Origin: Planctomycetaceae bacterium
GTDB taxonomy: Bacteria > Planctomycetota > Planctomycetia > Pirellulales > Pirellulaceae
Direction of reading: 5' to 3'
Assembly (NCBI GenBank): GCA_002709225.1
Contig: PAQH01000126.1
Coordinates: forward strand, 1-64,000
Length of the DNA: 64,000 nucleotides
The notes beneath the pieces are model-generated. The model ran no database searches. It saw only the letters and a program-made list of their open reading frames with translations, and was not told where the DNA came from. Shown here in pieces: positions 62,352-64,000 of the stretch; the stretch's first letter is position 1, and every line of letters starts with the position of its first letter. The translations under genes and the position numbers were made by a program.

Positions 62352-63377
62352 ATGTTGGTGATGCGCGTTGTGGTGGCCGCGATGGTGTTGGTGTCGGGAG
62401 TCGCTGCGCGGGCAGCGGACTTCGCGGTCGTCAAGCAGGAGGATCGTGGTGTCAAGGTGACGCTGGCGGGAGAAACCTTTACCGAGTACCTGGTGAAATC
62501 AGGCCATAAACCGGTTCTCTATCCTCTGATTGGTCCCGGCGGCGAAGAACTGACCCGCCGATACCCTTTGCAAGAGGCGATAGAGACGGAACGTTCGGAC
62601 CACATTCACCATCGCTCTTTTTGGTTCACGCACGGCGATGTCAACGGGATTGATTTCTGGGGTGAGAGTGAAAAGAGTGGTCACATTCTGCATCGTGAAT
62701 TTCTCCAAGTGCGTGGGGGCGAGACCGCTGTGATTTCCACTCGCAATGACTGGGTGGATCCAGCCGGAGAGACGCATTGCTCCGATGTGCGCACGTTGAC
62801 GTTTGGCGCGGAGCAAGAACGTCGCTGGATTGATTTTGACATTACGATTACAGCGGCCCGTGAGGTGAAATTTGGTGACACCAAAGAAGGCAGCTTTGGT
62901 GTCCGGTTGGCCGGCACTATGAAAGTGGACGCCAAGCTCGGTGGCAAAATCCTTAATAGTGAGGGGCAAACAGACAAAGGGGCCTGGGGCAAGGCTGCCA
63001 AATGGGTTGATTACGTTGGGCCGGTTGCTGGGAAAACGGTCGGTGTGGCGATTCTCAACCACCCGAGTAGCTTTCGCTATCCCACCCACTGGCATGTACG
63101 GACGTATGGCCTGTTTGCGGCCAACCCTTTTGGTTTGCACCATTTTTATGGTGACAACAGCATTGATGCCGGGCACACCATGCAAAAGGGGGAGTCTTTC
63201 TCGCTGCATTATCGAGTGCTACTCCATCAGGGGGACACAGCGGCAGGAGAAGTAGCTGAGGCGTTTGGCGAATACGCCCAGACAAATCGGAAGGTGGCTA
63301 TGGACAGAGACCAGCCAGGGCGTGCGCGGCCGCTGCGCGGGTTGGTACGTCGCCTGCTGGGGCGACTTGGTCAATAG
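62352..63377 (+). CDS. Secreted DUF6807/PmoA-type protein
   Basis: 341 aa from ATG 62352, with GAGGAGGTG upstream; the track start adds 21 residues. A signal peptide (VMRVVVAAMVLVSGVAARAAD) is followed by the beta-sandwich pattern of the family: LVKSGHKPVLYPLIGPGGEELTRRYPLQE, DHIHHRSFWFTHGDVNGIDFW, EHNDW-like RNDWVDPAGE and LNHPSSFRYPTHWHVRTYGLFAANPFG. The family name comes from a methane-oxygenase annotation, but there is no reason to expect methane oxidation; members are common in planctomycetes and resemble carbohydrate-binding or glycosidase-related folds. Function unknown. Confidence 0.84.
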   Translation: MLVMRVVVAAMVLVSGVAARAADFAVVKQEDRGVKVTLAGETFTEYLVKSGHKPVLYPLIGPGGEELTRRYPLQEAIETERSDHIHHRSFWFTHGDVNGIDFWGESEKSGHILHREFLQVRGGETAVISTRNDWVDPAGETHCSDVRTLTFGAEQERRWIDFDITITAAREVKFGDTKEGSFGVRLAGTMKVDAKLGGKILNSEGQTDKGAWGKAAKWVDYVGPVAGKTVGVAILNHPSSFRYPTHWHVRTYGLFAANPFGLHHFYGDNSIDAGHTMQKGESFSLHYRVLLHQGDTAAGEVAEAFGEYAQTNRKVAMDRDQPGRARPLRGLVRRLLGRLGQ

Positions 63378-63721
63378 CCAGGCACCGATTCGCGTCGCAG
63401 AGTCGGCACGTAGTGCATGTTGGTCCCTCGCGCGGCGGGTGTTTTCCCTGTTCTTGCGCGGCGGCACCGCCAGTTAAGCGCTGGGCTGGCCTGGCCGCAG
63501 GCCAGTTTAATCTGGCAAAAACGGCTAGTAGCAATACGGCCGTTTGTGCCTCTCGGGCCGCAGCCGGGCCGGTGTTGTCCCAGGCTATTTATTGTTTCTA
63601 TATTAACTGGTCCAGCCAAAGTACCGATAGTCTACTTTGTCCTTGTTTTGTTTGTAGTGTCTTGCCCTTCTGTTTATGGTCTGGACGGGCGGGAAATTGC
63701 TTTCGGGAGGTTGTTTATATT
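63378..63721. other. Intergenic, 344 bp
   Basis: It holds the possible terminator above, then AT-richer sequence rising to GGGAGG about 12 bases before the next ATG. ORFs listed here are shadows. Confidence 0.5.
63491..63508 (+). terminator. Possible terminator after the DUF6807 gene
   Basis: CTGGCC-GCA-GGCCAG forms a perfect 6-bp stem followed by TTT. It lies 114 bp past the stop. Confidence 0.35.
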
Positions 63722-64000
63722 ATGCCTGAACCCGTACAGGTTAACGATTTGACGGAATTGAGGCAGTATGTTCACCAAGCCCTGTGCGACCAGAATGAGT
63801 TGGAAATAGGTGCTTTCCACATGACGGAAAGGCAGCTTTCGCGCAGCCAGCGACCGTGTGGCAGGTATTTTTGCTTACACGGGCCTCGCAGTGTCCGATT
63901 TGTCGCAATCTGGGATTCTGAACGCAATTCGGTGTTGTTTTACGATGCGACGGGAGAACGCCGCGAGCAGACTCGCCTGAGTTCCTCCGGTACCCTGGTA
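63722..64000 (+). CDS. N-terminal part of a hypothetical protein (3' partial)
   Basis: ATG 63722 opens a frame that runs without stop to the window end (93 codons), so the ORF track missed it. The sequence starts MPEPVQVNDLTELRQYVHQALC and continues with FHMTERQLSRSQRPCGRYFCLHGPRS and RFVAIWDSERNSVLFYDATGERREQ. The pattern (short helix, then a compact beta region with two Cys) looks like a small cytosolic planctomycete protein of unknown role. The rest lies outside the window. Confidence 0.75.
   Translation, partial: MPEPVQVNDLTELRQYVHQALCDQNELEIGAFHMTERQLSRSQRPCGRYFCLHGPRSVRFVAIWDSERNSVLFYDATGERREQTRLSSSGTLV

Overview
The window looks like chromosomal DNA of a planctomycete, probably a Pirellula/Rhodopirellula relative. 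This is inferred from gene content: secreted proteins of planctomycete style, a PmoA/DUF6807-type protein, two Hanks-type kinases, a secreted C25 (gingipain-type) protease, a very large LptC/OstA-like protein beside kdsD and kdsC, a flagellar fliFGHIJ operon, and GTG/TTG starts with good Shine-Dalgarno sites. No rRNA, CRISPR array, transposase or recognisable integrase was seen.

Layout. 1-7.4 kb: end of a gene with a basic repetitive tail, pyrK, tRNA-Pro, parB-parA with two parS-like sites just upstream of parA, a DUF1015 gene, ahcY and trpF. 7.7-12.6 kb: an envelope-polysaccharide style module (Wzz-like membrane protein carrying an 11-G tract, AAA+ ATPase, a BY-kinase-like protein without a P-loop, a sugar-nucleotide epimerase). 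12.8-16.9 kb: two short-chain dehydrogenases around a secreted esterase, then a zinc-ribbon/TPR membrane protein. 17.1-20.4 kb: a secreted glutathione peroxidase whose catalytic codon is TGA (predicted selenocysteine), a frameshifted secreted gene, rsmD-like and a lipoprotein with an internal duplication. 20.4-26.7 kb (minus strand): kdsD-kdsC-giant LptC/OstA-like-dadA-like. 27.1-29.1 kb: mdh and a degenerate alpha/beta hydrolase. 29.5-35.7 kb: HATPase-like gene and fliF-fliG-fliH-fliI-fliJ, facing a C25 protease. 37.6-44.7 kb: tRNA-Gly, hydroxyacid-oxoacid transhydrogenase-like, a small coiled-coil protein, a PQQ-type propeller and a DUF58-VWA pair. 44.8-49.5 kb: miaB, an SRPBCC protein, ribH-nusB-ftsY and a small basic protein. 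49.5-57.2 kb: extracellular-sensor kinase, DEAD-box helicase, DUF6282-like hydrolase, D-2-hydroxyacid dehydrogenase and a second kinase. 57.3-60.7 kb: tRNA-Lys followed by a 3.3-kb segment bounded by a perfect 58-bp direct repeat of the tRNA 3' half, carrying an eight-haem cytochrome. 61.3-64.0 kb: two secreted proteins and the start of a further gene.

The strongest items for follow-up are (1) the TGA-containing glutathione peroxidase with all other catalytic residues intact and a SECIS-like hairpin right after the TGA; (2) the tRNA-Lys-bounded mini-island with a multihaem cytochrome and no integrase; (3) the polysaccharide-type module combining a possible phase-variable G tract with a kinase-like protein lacking its nucleotide-binding loop; and (4) the giant LptC/OstA-like protein in a Kdo/LPS-export context. 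All calls were made by eye from the sequence and the ORF track; no database search was run.
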